From an uncultured Gemmatimonadales bacterium (GTDB lineage Bacteria; Gemmatimonadota; Gemmatimonadetes; JACCXV01; JAHWKZ01), in NCBI GenBank assembly GCA_947259315.1, contig CAMYLR010000003.1:110001-174000 (forward strand): a stretch of 64,000 bases of DNA. Direction: 5' to 3'. Below are positions 24,709-34,737 of the stretch, in pieces. Under the pieces are notes generated by a model. The model was given only the letters and a program-made list of their open reading frames with translations, had not been told where the DNA came from and did not search any database. Positions within the stretch are counted from its first letter, which is position 1, and each line of letters starts with the position of its first letter. The translations under genes and the position numbers were made by a program.

Positions 24709-27597
24709 ATGACGGCTATCCCGCTACCGGACCGGTTCGCCGACCGACACATCGGACCACGCGATGGTGACATCGACGCGATGCTCGAAGTGCTCGGGTA
24801 TTCGAGTCTGGATGAGCTAACGACTGCGGCCGTGCCGGCGGAGATTCAATCAACCAAGGAGCTCGATCTCCCACCCGCCGTTCCGGAGCACGACGTTCTT
24901 TCCGAACTACGTACGATCGCTGACCAGAACGAGGTTTACCGCTCCTACATCGGGATGGGCTACTACGGTTGCGTCACGCCGCCGGTGATTCTGCGGAACA
25001 TCCTCGAGAACCCCGGTTGGTACACCGCCTATACGCCCTATCAGGCGGAGATCTCACAGGGTCGCATGGAAGTGCTGCTAGCGTTCCAGACGATGGTCGC
25101 GGACTTGACCGGTCTCGAGGTCGCGAACGCGTCGCTGCTCGACGAGGGTACCGCGGCGGCCGAGGCGATGGCGATGTCGATTCGCGTGAGACGCAAACGC
25201 AACGTCTTTCTAGTCGATCAGGGATGTCATCCGCAGACGATCGCGGTCGTAGAGACGCGAGCCGCGGCGCGCGAGATCGATGTCCGCGTGGTCGATGCGC
25301 TCGAAGCCGAGATCGGTCCCGATACGGCCGGTGTCTTGGTGCAATACCCGACGACCGAGGGAGCGATCGTCGATTATCGGGCATTGTGCGAGCGTGCTCA
25401 CGAGGTCGACGCATTGGTAACAGTGGCAACCGATCTTTTGGCGCTTACGCTGTTGTCCCCACCGGGCGAGTGGGGCGCTGATATCGCGATCGGCAGCAGC
25501 CAACGCTTTGGGGTGCCGATGGGATATGGCGGTCCTCATGCCGCTTTCTACGCGACGCGTGCCGAATTCGCACGCAAGGTGCCGGGGCGAATCATCGGCC
25601 TCACCCGTGACGCCGCCGGCGATCCAGCGCTCAGGATGGCGCTGCAAACGCGTGAGCAGCACATCCGCAAGGAGCGGGCGACCAGCAATGTCTGCACGGC
25701 GCAAGTCCTGCTCGCCGTGGTGGCGGCGATGTATGGAGCCTATCACGGTCCCGAGGGGCTCGAACGAATCGCCCGCCGGGTACACGGGTTGACGCAACAG
25801 CTGGCCGCGGGTCTGCGCGGGCTCGGTCATCGCGTCGTCAACGATACGTACTTCGACACGCTGACGATCGAGGTCGAGGATGGGCCACAGATCCATCGTG
25901 CCGCTGCCGAGCACCACATAAACTTCCGACCGATCTCCGACACGCGGATCGGCGTATCGCTCGACGAGACGACGACCACGAGCGACGTGGATGACATTGT
26001 TCGGGTGTTCGCCCCGGACGGGGCCCGGTCAGAGGCCAGCAGCGCGTCCTCGGGCGACTCCGAGGCGATCCCGGTCGACCATCAGCGAACGTCGCGTTTC
26101 CTCACGCATCCGGTGTTTCACAGCTATCGCTCTGAAACCGAGATGTTGCGTTACCTCAAACGACTCGAGAACCGTGACTTCTCGCTGACCCACGGGATGA
26201 TCCCGTTGGGCTCCTGCACCATGAAGCTCAACGCCACAACCGAGATGATCCCGATCACGTGGGAATCGTTTGGGAGCCTCCACCCGTTCGCGCCCCGCAA
26301 TCAGGCGCGTGGATACGAAGCGCTGATCACCCAACTCGCAGATCAACTCGCCGAGATCACCGGGTTCGCTGCCATATCGATGCAACCGAACGCCGGTTCA
26401 CAGGGAGAGCTGACGGGTCTGTTGGTAATCCGGGCGTACCACCGGGCGCGGGGCGAGAACGACCGCACGACGTGCTTGATCCCCAACTCGGCCCACGGGA
26501 CGAACCCGGCCAGCGCGGTCATGGCGGGCATGCAGGTCGTACCGATCGACACCGACGACGGGGGCAACATCGATATCGACGACCTGCGCGCCAAAGCCGA
26601 GAAGTACCGCGACACGCTCGGCGCGACGATGGTCACCTACCCATCGACGCACGGCGTCTTTGAGGCCTCGATCCGTGAGGTTTGCGACATCATCCACGAG
26701 TTTGGCGGACAGGTCTACATCGATGGCGCCAACTTGAACGCGCAGGTCGGGCTGTGCCGGCCCGGCGATTACGGTGCCGACGTCGCGCATTTGAATCTCC
26801 ACAAGACGTTTTGCATCCCGCACGGCGGCGGGGGGCCAGGCATGGGGCCGATCGGCGTGGCCAAACACCTGGCGCCCTATCTGCCAGATCACCCGATCGT
26901 CGAAATGGGTGTGCCGGAGTCGTTTGGAACCGTTTCGGCAGCGCCGTGGGGCAGCCCATCGATCCTGCCGATCTCTTGGGCCTATATCCGGCTGATGGGG
27001 GCGGGGGGCCTAAAGAAGGCGAGCCAAGTCGCGATCCTCAATGCCAACTACATCGCCCGTCGGTTGGAAGGCGAATACGATTTGCTGTACGCGGGGGCGG
27101 ATGGTTTGATCGGTCACGAATGCATTCTCGATCCGCGACCGTTTCGTGAAACCAGCGGCGTTGACGTCGAGGACATCGCCAAGCGCCTGATCGATTATGG
27201 TTTTCACGCGCCGACGATATCGTTCCCGGTAGCAGGCACGATGATGGTCGAACCGACTGAAAGCGAATCGAAAGAAGAGCTGGATCGATTCTGCGACGCG
27301 CTAATCGCGATCCGTGAGGAAATCAGGGAGATAGAGAGCGGTGTCGCCGATAGGGACGACAACCTGCTCGTCAACGCACCCCATACACTGGCCGCCGTCA
27401 CAACGGACGAGTGGACCCATCCGTATTCACGTGAGCGGGCGGCGTTCCCGACCCCCGCGTCGCACGAGCGCAAAGTGTGGCCCGCGGTGGCGCGGGTCGA
27501 TGCGGCTTTCGGCGATCGAAACTTGGTGTGCGCGTGTCCTCCGATGGAGGCTTACGAGGCCGAGCCGGCGGTTGCTTCAGCGCACCACTCGTCGTGA
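24709..27597 (+). CDS. gcvP: Glycine dehydrogenase (decarboxylating), full-length P protein
   Basis: PLP-dependent glycine decarboxylase of 962 residues: the single-chain form, not the split GcvPA/GcvPB. The N-terminal half has [10 protein letters not shown] and [10 protein letters not shown]. The C-terminal half carries the PLP lysine in [16 protein letters not shown] (Lys699) and [12 protein letters not shown]. It decarboxylates glycine and loads the remainder onto GcvH. The join between halves (residues about 440-470) is Ser/Ala rich. The T and L proteins are not in this window; ygfZ at 13.5 kb is a GcvT-fold protein with another role. Confidence 0.97.
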   Translation: MTAIPLPDRFADRHIGPRDGDIDAMLEVLGYSSLDELTTAAVPAEIQSTKELDLPPAVPEHDVLSELRTIADQNEVYRSYIGMGYYGCVTPPVILRNILENPGWYTAYTPYQAEISQGRMEVLLAFQTMVADLTGLEVANASLLDEGTAAAEAMAMSIRVRRKRNVFLVDQGCHPQTIAVVETRAAAREIDVRVVDALEAEIGPDTAGVLVQYPTTEGAIVDYRALCERAHEVDALVTVATDLLALTLLSPPGEWGADIAIGSSQRFGVPMGYGGPHAAFYATRAEFARKVPGRIIGLTRDAAGDPALRMALQTREQHIRKERATSNVCTAQVLLAVVAAMYGAYHGPEGLERIARRVHGLTQQLAAGLRGLGHRVVNDTYFDTLTIEVEDGPQIHRAAAEHHINFRPISDTRIGVSLDETTTTSDVDDIVRVFAPDGARSEASSASSGDSEAIPVDHQRTSRFLTHPVFHSYRSETEMLRYLKRLENRDFSLTHGMIPLGSCTMKLNATTEMIPITWESFGSLHPFAPRNQARGYEALITQLADQLAEITGFAAISMQPNAGSQGELTGLLVIRAYHRARGENDRTTCLIPNSAHGTNPASAVMAGMQVVPIDTDDGGNIDIDDLRAKAEKYRDTLGATMVTYPSTHGVFEASIREVCDIIHEFGGQVYIDGANLNAQVGLCRPGDYGADVAHLNLHKTFCIPHGGGGPGMGPIGVAKHLAPYLPDHPIVEMGVPESFGTVSAAPWGSPSILPISWAYIRLMGAGGLKKASQVAILNANYIARRLEGEYDLLYAGADGLIGHECILDPRPFRETSGVDVEDIAKRLIDYGFHAPTISFPVAGTMMVEPTESESKEELDRFCDALIAIREEIREIESGVADRDDNLLVNAPHTLAAVTTDEWTHPYSRERAAFPTPASHERKVWPAVARVDAAFGDRNLVCACPPMEAYEAEPAVASAHHSS

Positions 27598-27609
27598 AAG
27601 GAGGGTTTG

Positions 27610-28296
27610 ATGGCTAGGTTGACGTGGCACGCCCACTCGTGCTTTGAGTATCAAACCACGCACGGGAAGATCTTGATCGACCCTTTCCTATCCGACAATC
27701 CAAAGGCTGACGTGAGTCCCGACGAGTTAGACCAGATCGATGCGATCGTGCTGAGCCATGGGCACGGCGATCACTGGGGGGACACGGTGTCGATCGCGAA
27801 ACGTACCGGGGCGCTCGTCGTCGCCGCTTACGAGCTGGCACAACTGGCGATGGAGCAAGGCTGCGAGGCACATCCACTGGCGTGTGGGGGCGGTCACGAG
27901 TTTCCGTTCGGGCACGTGAAACTGGTTCCTGCGGCGCACGGCTCGATGACCGAGGCCGATCCGAAGTACTCGACGACAGCTTGCGGAATCGTGATCACCG
28001 CCGATGAGCGAGTTCTCTACCACGCTGGCGATACCGCGCTGACGGCTGACATCCAGCTGTTAGGGCGTCTATACGCGTTTGACTGCGCTTGTTTGCCGAT
28101 CGGCGACAACTTCACGATGGGACCCGATGACGCTCTCCACGCGGTCAAGTTCCTCGAACCCAAGCTGGTCGTCCCGATGCACTACGACACGTTCGACCTT
28201 ATCGCGCAGGACGCGGAGGCATGGAAAGCACGGGTGGAGGGCGAGACGTCGACCCAATGCGCGGTGCTGACCCCCGGCGAGAGCGTCGATTTCTGA
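27610..28296 (+). CDS. UPF0173 metal-dependent hydrolase
   Basis: A 228-residue metallo-beta-lactamase-fold protein of the UPF0173/YtkL group. Motifs are LTWHAHSCFEYQT at the start, the metal site LSHGHGDHWGD (HxHxDH), AAHGSM, YHAGDTALTAD, IGDNFTMGPDDA and the final VPMHYDTF. The physiological substrate is unknown. The ATG follows AAAGGAGGG at good spacing; a TTG three bases upstream is less likely. It lies 12 bases after gcvP and overlaps the next gene. Confidence 0.92.
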   Translation: MARLTWHAHSCFEYQTTHGKILIDPFLSDNPKADVSPDELDQIDAIVLSHGHGDHWGDTVSIAKRTGALVVAAYELAQLAMEQGCEAHPLACGGGHEFPFGHVKLVPAAHGSMTEADPKYSTTACGIVITADERVLYHAGDTALTADIQLLGRLYAFDCACLPIGDNFTMGPDDALHAVKFLEPKLVVPMHYDTFDLIAQDAEAWKARVEGETSTQCAVLTPGESVDF

Positions 28297-29078
28297 GCCC
28301 GGGCTGGCGGTTGCTCGAGACGGGCGCGCGGCCTGGCGCCTGGAACATGACATGCGATCGGGCGATCCTGAGCGCGGTGGAGAGCGGTGTGGCTCCACCT
28401 ACCGTCCGGTTCTACGGCTGGTCACCGCCTGCGGTCTCGATCGGACGCCACCAACCTGAACCCGATCCGGCGGCGTTCGCCATGCTCGAAGCCCGGGGTA
28501 TCGATTGCGTGCGCCGCTCGACGGGCGGTCGGGCGGTTTACCACGGAGATATAACCGAAGAGCTGACCTACAGTGTGGTGGCTCCGACCCGGATCGGGCC
28601 GCTGGCTGGTCGCGGCGCGGATGCGCATCGACGAATTCACTCCGCGCTCGCGGCGGCGCTCGTCGAGCTCGGAGTACCCGCAAGGTTGGCCGTTGACGGG
28701 GAAGCGCGTCGAGTAGGTCCGATTCGCCCCGACGACCGGTTGGCGTGTTTTGCATTTCCAGTCGGCGACGAGATCACCGCCGACGGCAAGAAGCTGGTCG
28801 GCAGCGCGCAACGAAGGACCCGGAAAGCGTTCTTGCAGCATGGCTCGATTCCACTGGCCGGTGATCACACCATCTTGGACGCTGTATGGCCGGGCAGCCT
28901 CGACCGGGGCGCCGCGACGACGGTGAGCGCAGCCGCCGGCCGCAACGTCAGTTATGGCGAGTTGACGGCGAACATAGTCCGAGCCTTCGAACGGATGTTG
29001 AACGTGAACCTCTCCCCCGGGGTACTCACGCCCGAGGAAGAGGCAACGATCGATCGTGGTGCGCTTGCCACGACTTGA
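28257..29078 (+). CDS. Lipoate/octanoate-protein transferase, LipM-like
   Basis: A biotin/lipoate ligase-fold enzyme of about 273 residues. The pocket motif RRSTGGRAVYHGDITEELTYSV and the catalytic Lys region ADGKKLVGSAQRR are both present. A Cys in RLACFAFPVGDE sits where LipM-type octanoyltransferases carry their nucleophile, so transfer of octanoate to GcvH is more likely than ATP-dependent lipoate ligation. The position downstream of gcvH-gcvP fits that. The start is uncertain: ATG at 28257 (40-base overlap), CTG at 28293 (CTGA overlap, product starting SPGWRLLETG) or TTG at 28311. The family usually begins a few residues before WRLL. Confidence 0.82.
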   Translation: MRGADPRRERRFLSPGWRLLETGARPGAWNMTCDRAILSAVESGVAPPTVRFYGWSPPAVSIGRHQPEPDPAAFAMLEARGIDCVRRSTGGRAVYHGDITEELTYSVVAPTRIGPLAGRGADAHRRIHSALAAALVELGVPARLAVDGEARRVGPIRPDDRLACFAFPVGDEITADGKKLVGSAQRRTRKAFLQHGSIPLAGDHTILDAVWPGSLDRGAATTVSAAAGRNVSYGELTANIVRAFERMLNVNLSPGVLTPEEEATIDRGALATT

Positions 29079-29104
29079 CACTCTTTGACGCGGAGGACGA
29101 TACT
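29075..29104 (+). promoter_or_regulatory. Candidate promoter of the oligopeptide transporter operon
   Basis: TTGACA at 29075-29080 is followed after 18 bases by GATACT at 29099-29104. The site overlaps the proposed ribosome site and TTG start of the first binding protein, so if it is real the transcript would be leaderless, perhaps using the GTG at 29118. This is a sequence match only. Confidence 0.35.
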
Positions 29105-29105
29105 C

Positions 29106-30773
29106 TTGCCCCGAATCGTGATATCCCATCCGATCTCATTTCTTGCGCTCAGCCTCGCGCTGCTGGCAGCCTGTAGCCGGGGCGGCGAATCAGCAGGTGG
29201 CCGCCCGGATGCCGAATCGGCTCCGGTCGACGGGGGTACGGCGGTCGTCGCCACCGTCAGCGATTTCGATGCTTTCAACGATCTCGTCTCGACCGATTTC
29301 GAGACCAACCAGGTTCGCAACTTCATGCTCTTCATGCCGCTTCTGCGGCTCGACGAAGAACTGAACTTCGAGCCTTACCTGGCCGATTCCTTTGGCGTCG
29401 CAGAGGACGGGCTCTCGATCACGTTCCGGATCCGGGATGGCGTCACCTGGCACGACGGCACGCCTACAACGGTTGAAGACGTCATCTGGTCATACGGGAT
29501 GATCAAGAGGCCGGAGATCGCCTACGCCAACAGCGCGTACTTCCAGTACGTCACATCGATCGACCGGATTGATGAGCGTCGGGTTCGGTTCAACTTCTCC
29601 CAGGCGCATGCGGATGCACCGATGAACTACACGCAGTGGCAGACGATGCCCAAACACTTGCTCGAGGATGTCGACCCGGCCGACATGAAGAACGCTGAGT
29701 TCAACCGTAAGCCGGTCGGCAATGGGCCGTTCAGATTCGTGTCCTGGCAGCCCGAGCAGCAGGTCGTGTTCGAGGCCAACGATGATTTTCTTCTCGGACG
29801 GCCGCACCTCGACCGGGTCGTTTTCCGGGTCATTCCGGAACAGACGACCGAGTTAACCGAGCTCCTGACTGGCGGGATCGACTACATGCGAGCGATACCA
29901 CCGAAGGAGATGGCTCGCGTCGAATCGAGCGATCGGGCCTATTCGATCACGTACCCGACCCGCTCGTACACATTTTTGGCTTGGAACACACGTAACCCGT
30001 TGTTTGACGATCCGTCGGTGCGGCGCGCGCTTACGATGGCGATCGATCGCCAGCAGATCGTCGACGCTCTGTTGTACGGTTACGGTCAGATCGGCGTGGC
30101 CGACGTGATGCCGTTTCAATGGCCTTTCCACGAGACGCTCGAGCCCTGGCCATACGATCCGGAGCGGGCGAAGACGCTGTTGAGTGAAGCTGGTTGGACC
30201 GACACAGATGATGACGGGGTTGTCGACAAGGATGGGCGACCGTTCCGCTTCAACTTGCGGACCAACCAGGGGAACGACTTGCGTGAGGATATCGTCGTGA
30301 TCGTGCAGAACGATCTCGAGAAAGTCGGCATCGACGTTCAGCCCCGGCTGATGGAGTGGAACACGTTCATCGACGATCTCAAGGTGAAACAGTTTGACGC
30401 CGCGGTCAGTGGCTGGGCCGTCGATTTCAACTTTGACCCGACGGACCTCTTCTCGACCGCCGCGATCGACGGGCAGTACAACTACCCGTCGTACACGAAT
30501 CCGCGCGCCGACACCCTGATGCAGCAAGCACTGACGACGATCGATCGCGAGAAGGCCAAACCGCTTTGGCACGAGTACCAGGAGATCATCCACCGTGATC
30601 AGCCATACACGTTTCTCTACTACCTCGAAGAGCGCGTCGGTGTCAGCACACGGTTGCAGAACGTCGAGGCGGATGCGCGCGGCTACCTGGTGGGGATCAC
30701 CAACTGGTGGATTCCCGAGTCGATGCAGCGGCGAAGCGGAGATAAGCCACTGGCGTCCAAGTCGAGCGAGTAG
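29106..30773 (+). CDS. Oligopeptide ABC transporter binding lipoprotein 1
   Basis: SBP family 5 periplasmic binding protein, about 555 residues. The N-terminus (SHPISFLALSLALLAAC) is a lipoprotein signal with lipobox LAAC. Typical blocks are TWHDGTPTTVEDVIWSY, NGPFRFVSWQPEQQV and VRRALTMAIDRQQIVDALLYG. A TTG at 29106 preceded by GGAGG was chosen; TTG at 29085 or GTG at 29118 are alternatives. It is the first of two tandem binding proteins sharing many short blocks with the next gene (for example LTMAIDRQQIVDAL), indicating an old duplication. Confidence 0.92.
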   Translation: MPRIVISHPISFLALSLALLAACSRGGESAGGRPDAESAPVDGGTAVVATVSDFDAFNDLVSTDFETNQVRNFMLFMPLLRLDEELNFEPYLADSFGVAEDGLSITFRIRDGVTWHDGTPTTVEDVIWSYGMIKRPEIAYANSAYFQYVTSIDRIDERRVRFNFSQAHADAPMNYTQWQTMPKHLLEDVDPADMKNAEFNRKPVGNGPFRFVSWQPEQQVVFEANDDFLLGRPHLDRVVFRVIPEQTTELTELLTGGIDYMRAIPPKEMARVESSDRAYSITYPTRSYTFLAWNTRNPLFDDPSVRRALTMAIDRQQIVDALLYGYGQIGVADVMPFQWPFHETLEPWPYDPERAKTLLSEAGWTDTDDDGVVDKDGRPFRFNLRTNQGNDLREDIVVIVQNDLEKVGIDVQPRLMEWNTFIDDLKVKQFDAAVSGWAVDFNFDPTDLFSTAAIDGQYNYPSYTNPRADTLMQQALTTIDREKAKPLWHEYQEIIHRDQPYTFLYYLEERVGVSTRLQNVEADARGYLVGITNWWIPESMQRRSGDKPLASKSSE

Positions 30774-30804
30774 CGAAGCTAGATAATTCACGCGGGAGGC
30801 GATA

Positions 30805-32496
30805 ATGCGCACAACCGTTTGGCACGTGGCCGCGATTGGTGCGGTGATGTTTTTGATCGGGTGTGGTGGTGGTGGAAGCGGCGACGTGGGGGACACCGGC
30901 TCCCCGGAGCTGCAACCCGCGGACGGCGACATGCTGGTCGTCGGTCTCGAGGTCGACCTCGACACGATGTTCCCGCCGACCTCGAACTCGGTATCCGCTA
31001 GCGACGTCTACGGCCACATCTACTGGTACTTGATGCGATCCAATCCGGATTTCATCACCGTCCGACCGGGTCTCGCCGACTCGTTCCGCTTCTCGGCAGA
31101 CTCGCTCCAGATCGACTACTTCATTCACCCTGGCATCACTTGGCACGATGGGGAGCCGTTCACGGCCGATGACGTCGTTTTCGCGCACGACGTGTGCAAG
31201 GCACCAGAGATCGGCTGGAGTGCGGTCGACTGGCTCGACCACATCACCAACGTCGAGGCGCTCGACCCGCTCACCGTGCGGTTCACGTTCGATGAACCGT
31301 ACATGTATCAAGTTCAAGACTCGAACGTCTGTTATCCGCTTCCAAAGCACATCCTGGGCGATGTTCCGTTCACCGAGATGTCGGAACATCCGATCGCCCG
31401 CGAGCCGGTTGGCAACGGGCCGTTCCGTTTTGTCTCGTGGGAGTCTGGGCAGGAGGTGGTAATCGAGGCCAACCCCGACTTCGCGCTCGGACGGCCGCAC
31501 CTCAACCGCGTCACGTTCCGCATCATCCCCGATCAGACATCTTTGACGACCCAGATCCAGAACGGCGACATCGATCTGTGGACGCGCTTCGGACCCGCTT
31601 TCTACCCGCAGCTGAGCGAAGCACCTGGGCTCACCGTCCACTCGTACCCCGGCCGGTCGTACACCTATGTGGCGTGGAACCGGCTCGATCCGCTATTCGA
31701 GGACAAGCGAGTGCGGCAGGCGCTGACGATGGCGATCGACCGCCAGCAGATTGTCGATGCGCTGGTGTATGGACAGGCAACGGTGGGTACGCAACCGTTG
31801 ATCTCGACGATCTGGGCTCATGACCCGACGATCGAACCGTACCCGTTCGATCCCGAAGGCGCGAAAGCGTTGCTGGAGGAGGCCGGCTGGACCGATTCCG
31901 ACGGCGACGGAGTGCGCGAGAAGGATGGTCGTGAGTTCAAGTTCCAGATGGCCACTAACGGCAACAACCGGATGCGGGTCGACATCGTGACCGTGATCCA
32001 GCAACAGCTCAAAGATGTCGGCGCAGAGGTCACGCCAAACGTGCTCGAGTTCAACACCTTCATCGACCAGCTATTGGCCAAGGATTACCAATCGGCCGTC
32101 GGCGGTTGGTCGGTGGGCATCAAGGCGGCGTTGACGTCGATGTTCGGTAAGGACGCGTTGTTCAACTTCGTGAGCGCGGACAATGAACGGATGCTCGAGC
32201 TCATGGCGCAAGCCGAGCTCGAGCGGGACATGGACAAGGCGAAACGGCTCTGGTCCGAGATGCAGCGCATCTCGGTCGACGAGTCGTACTACACGTATCT
32301 GTTCCAGCTCAACGATCTTCACGCGATCAACGAGCGGTTCGAGAATACCGATATGAACGCCTACGGCTGGGGATTCAACCTCGAGGAGTGGTTCGTGCCA
32401 GAGGGACGGCAACGATACAAGGTACCTGTTGGAGCGTCACCGATTGCTGAAGCCGGTCAAGGGTCGTCAGGCGCACTAAGCTCGACTGGCCGTTGA
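30805..32496 (+). CDS. Oligopeptide ABC transporter binding lipoprotein 2
   Basis: Second SBP family 5 protein of the operon, 563 residues, with signal MRTTVWHVAAIGAVMFLIGC (lipobox LIGC) and a glycine-rich linker. It has TWHDGEPFTADDVVFAHDV, NGPFRFVSWESGQEV and VRQALTMAIDRQQIVDALVYG. The start is an ATG behind GGGAGG. It is clearly paralogous to the preceding gene but diverged, which suggests that one permease accepts two ligand receptors. The permease gene starts within its last codon (TTGA overlap). Confidence 0.94.
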   Translation: MRTTVWHVAAIGAVMFLIGCGGGGSGDVGDTGSPELQPADGDMLVVGLEVDLDTMFPPTSNSVSASDVYGHIYWYLMRSNPDFITVRPGLADSFRFSADSLQIDYFIHPGITWHDGEPFTADDVVFAHDVCKAPEIGWSAVDWLDHITNVEALDPLTVRFTFDEPYMYQVQDSNVCYPLPKHILGDVPFTEMSEHPIAREPVGNGPFRFVSWESGQEVVIEANPDFALGRPHLNRVTFRIIPDQTSLTTQIQNGDIDLWTRFGPAFYPQLSEAPGLTVHSYPGRSYTYVAWNRLDPLFEDKRVRQALTMAIDRQQIVDALVYGQATVGTQPLISTIWAHDPTIEPYPFDPEGAKALLEEAGWTDSDGDGVREKDGREFKFQMATNGNNRMRVDIVTVIQQQLKDVGAEVTPNVLEFNTFIDQLLAKDYQSAVGGWSVGIKAALTSMFGKDALFNFVSADNERMLELMAQAELERDMDKAKRLWSEMQRISVDESYYTYLFQLNDLHAINERFENTDMNAYGWGFNLEEWFVPEGRQRYKVPVGASPIAEAGQGSSGALSSTGR

Positions 32497-33473
32497 TCGG
32501 CTACATCATAAAGCGCACGCTGCAGGCGATCCCCATCTTGTTGGGGGCGTCGACGATCATCTTTTTCCTGATGCACGCCGCCCCCGGTGATCCGACCTCG
32601 ATCTATCTCGCCGATCCCAACATCGATCCCGCTGTCATCGAGCAGATGCGGCGGAATCTGGGCCTCGATCAGCCGATCCACATCCAGTACTTCCGCTGGA
32701 TCTCGTCATTTCTGACCGGTGACTTCGGCTACTCGTTCTCGCAGCATCGACCGATCTCCGACATCCTCAAGGACGCCATCCCGAACACGCTGCTGCTCAG
32801 CTCCATTGCGCTGATCGTCATCTTCATCGTCGGCGTCGTCGTTGGCACGATCCAGGCCGTGCGGCAGTACTCGTGGATGGACAACACAGCGACCGTCGCG
32901 TCGTTCTTCTTCTACTCGATGCCCTCCTTCTGGTTCGGGTTGATGCTGATCCTGCTCTTCGCCTACAAACTGCAGTTGCTTCCGGCAAGCCAGATGACGG
33001 CCGTCGACCACGAGTTCATGAGCGGCAGTGACAAGCTCGTCGATCGAGCGAAACACTTGATTATGCCCTCGCTCGCTCTGGGGCTCGGTGGCGCTGCCGC
33101 GGTCGCGCGGTACATGCGAAGCGGGATGCTCGAGCAAATCCGGCAGGACTACGTGCGCACCGCTCGTGCCAAAGGGTTGGACGAACGCAAGGTCGTTTTC
33201 AAGCACGCGATGCGGAACGCGCTGATCCCGATCATCACGTTGTTGGGCTTGTACATCCCGTTCCTGATCAGCGGCGCGGTCCTGATCGAGACGATTTTCG
33301 CCTGGCCCGGAATGGGACGCACGATCATCGGCGCGATCTTTCAACGCGATTACCCAGTTGTGCTGGCGAGCGCTTTTGTCATCGCGATCTTGGTGATCGC
33401 CGGTAACCTCGTTGCTGACATCCTCTACTCGGTCGTCGACCCGCGGGTGCGCGTCGAGGAAGGCGAAGCGTAG
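32493..33473 (+). CDS. Peptide ABC transporter permease, DppB type
   Basis: Inner-membrane permease of 326 residues with six predicted helices. The N-terminus MIGYIIKRTLQAIPILLGASTIIFFLM and the DPTSIYLADPNIDPAVIEQMRRNLGLDQP segment are diagnostic of DppB/OppB. The EAA-type coupling loop is VRTARAKGLDERKVVFKHAMRNALIPI. The start is TTG, overlapping the upstream stop as TTGA. It pairs with the DppC-type protein that follows immediately. Confidence 0.95.
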   Translation: MIGYIIKRTLQAIPILLGASTIIFFLMHAAPGDPTSIYLADPNIDPAVIEQMRRNLGLDQPIHIQYFRWISSFLTGDFGYSFSQHRPISDILKDAIPNTLLLSSIALIVIFIVGVVVGTIQAVRQYSWMDNTATVASFFFYSMPSFWFGLMLILLFAYKLQLLPASQMTAVDHEFMSGSDKLVDRAKHLIMPSLALGLGGAAAVARYMRSGMLEQIRQDYVRTARAKGLDERKVVFKHAMRNALIPIITLLGLYIPFLISGAVLIETIFAWPGMGRTIIGAIFQRDYPVVLASAFVIAILVIAGNLVADILYSVVDPRVRVEEGEA

Positions 33474-34699
33474 TGGATCCCAAGACTCATGCCGGTGAAG
33501 TCGAAACCGCGGGTCTGGTGATCGGTGCGCCGACCACGCCCGAGCCGGTGTTGGACGGTGGACGGGAGGGAGCGCCGAGAAAGGGGTGGGCGGTGGCGCT
33601 GTCAGCGATCGTGCCCGGGCTCGGTTCACTCGCCATCGGACGAAAACAGGCGGGGATCTGGATCTTCAATGGTTGGGTGTTGGCGTTTGCGACGCTACTG
33701 TTGTCACGCGAGGACATCGCGCGGACCCTCAGCGGGGGTCGGCTCGATGACCAGATCGCGCTCGTCACGTTGGTGGCGACGCTGATCGCGTTGTGGACGT
33801 GGGGCATTTACGACGTGGCGGTGCTGGCTACCAAGCCGATCCGTCGCACCGGCGTCAGTCAATGGCGGTTGGCGGGGCGCCGCTTTCGCAAGAACCACCT
33901 CGCTATGGCAGGGCTGGGCGTCATGGGTTTCCTATACTGGGTCACCCTGATGGCGCCGTTCATCGCGCCTTTCGATCCCAACTTTCAGGGCAACATCGTG
34001 CTCAATCGGTATCTGCCGCCCAGCGCTGAGCACTACTTTGGCACCGATAAGTTTGGCCGCGACGTCTTCAGCAGAATCCTATATGGGGCGCGAATCTCGC
34101 TGACGATCGGTTTTCTGGCGGTCGCGATCTCGATCACGTTGGGCGCGCTGCTGGGGTCGTTGGCGGGTTACTTCCGGGGCTGGATCGACACCGGGATCGC
34201 GCGCTTTATCGACATGCTGCTCTCGATTCCGCGGCTCATTCTGGTACTCGTGATCATCGCCATATTCGAGCCTTCAATTTGGCTCATCATCGCCGTGCTG
34301 GGTCTCACCGGGTGGGAGGGAAGCGCACGCATTGTACGCGGCCAGTTCCTTCAGTTGCGCGAACAGGAGTTCGTGCAGGCTTCGCGCGCCCTGGGCTACT
34401 CTGACAGGCGCATCATCATGCGCCACATCCTGCCCAACACTCTGGCGCCTATCATCGTCATCGCGACCCTCAACATCGGCAACACGATTCTGCTCGAGGC
34501 GGGCCTGTCGTTTCTTGGGCTCGGGGTTCAGCCGCCGACCGCTTCTTGGGGATCAATGGTCAACGACGGCAGAGATGCGATGATCACTGCGTGGTGGATC
34601 TCGACCTTTCCTGGCCTGGCGATCGTTGCGACCGTCATTTCGTTCAACCTCCTCGGGGATGGATTGCGTGACGCGCTCGACCCGAGGCTACGTAATTGA
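33473..34699 (+). CDS. Peptide ABC transporter permease, DppC type, with N-terminal membrane extension
   Basis: Second permease of the system, 408 residues against about 300 for usual DppC. Residues about 150-408 are a normal DppC/OppC: FGTDKFGRDVFSRILYGARISL, VQASRALGYSDRRIIMRHILPNTLAPI and LEAGLSFLGLGVQPPTASWG. Residues about 36-125 are extra and contain hydrophobic segments (WAVALSAIVPGLGSLAIG, WIFNGWVLAFATLLL, VATLIALWTWGIYDVAVLA). The PGLG-x(4)-G pattern recalls small TM2/DUF5683-like membrane domains. The GTG start overlaps the end of dppB. Confidence 0.93.
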   Translation: MDPKTHAGEVETAGLVIGAPTTPEPVLDGGREGAPRKGWAVALSAIVPGLGSLAIGRKQAGIWIFNGWVLAFATLLLSREDIARTLSGGRLDDQIALVTLVATLIALWTWGIYDVAVLATKPIRRTGVSQWRLAGRRFRKNHLAMAGLGVMGFLYWVTLMAPFIAPFDPNFQGNIVLNRYLPPSAEHYFGTDKFGRDVFSRILYGARISLTIGFLAVAISITLGALLGSLAGYFRGWIDTGIARFIDMLLSIPRLILVLVIIAIFEPSIWLIIAVLGLTGWEGSARIVRGQFLQLREQEFVQASRALGYSDRRIIMRHILPNTLAPIIVIATLNIGNTILLEAGLSFLGLGVQPPTASWGSMVNDGRDAMITAWWISTFPGLAIVATVISFNLLGDGLRDALDPRLRN

Positions 34700-34737
34700 C
34701 CGACTGACTCCCGACCCCGGCGCTGAGGAGGAGTCCA

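Noticed and set aside
29853..30965. 370-residue minus-strand frame opposite the binding-protein genes
   Set aside because: It spans the end of one SBP gene and the start of the next and has no recognisable domain.
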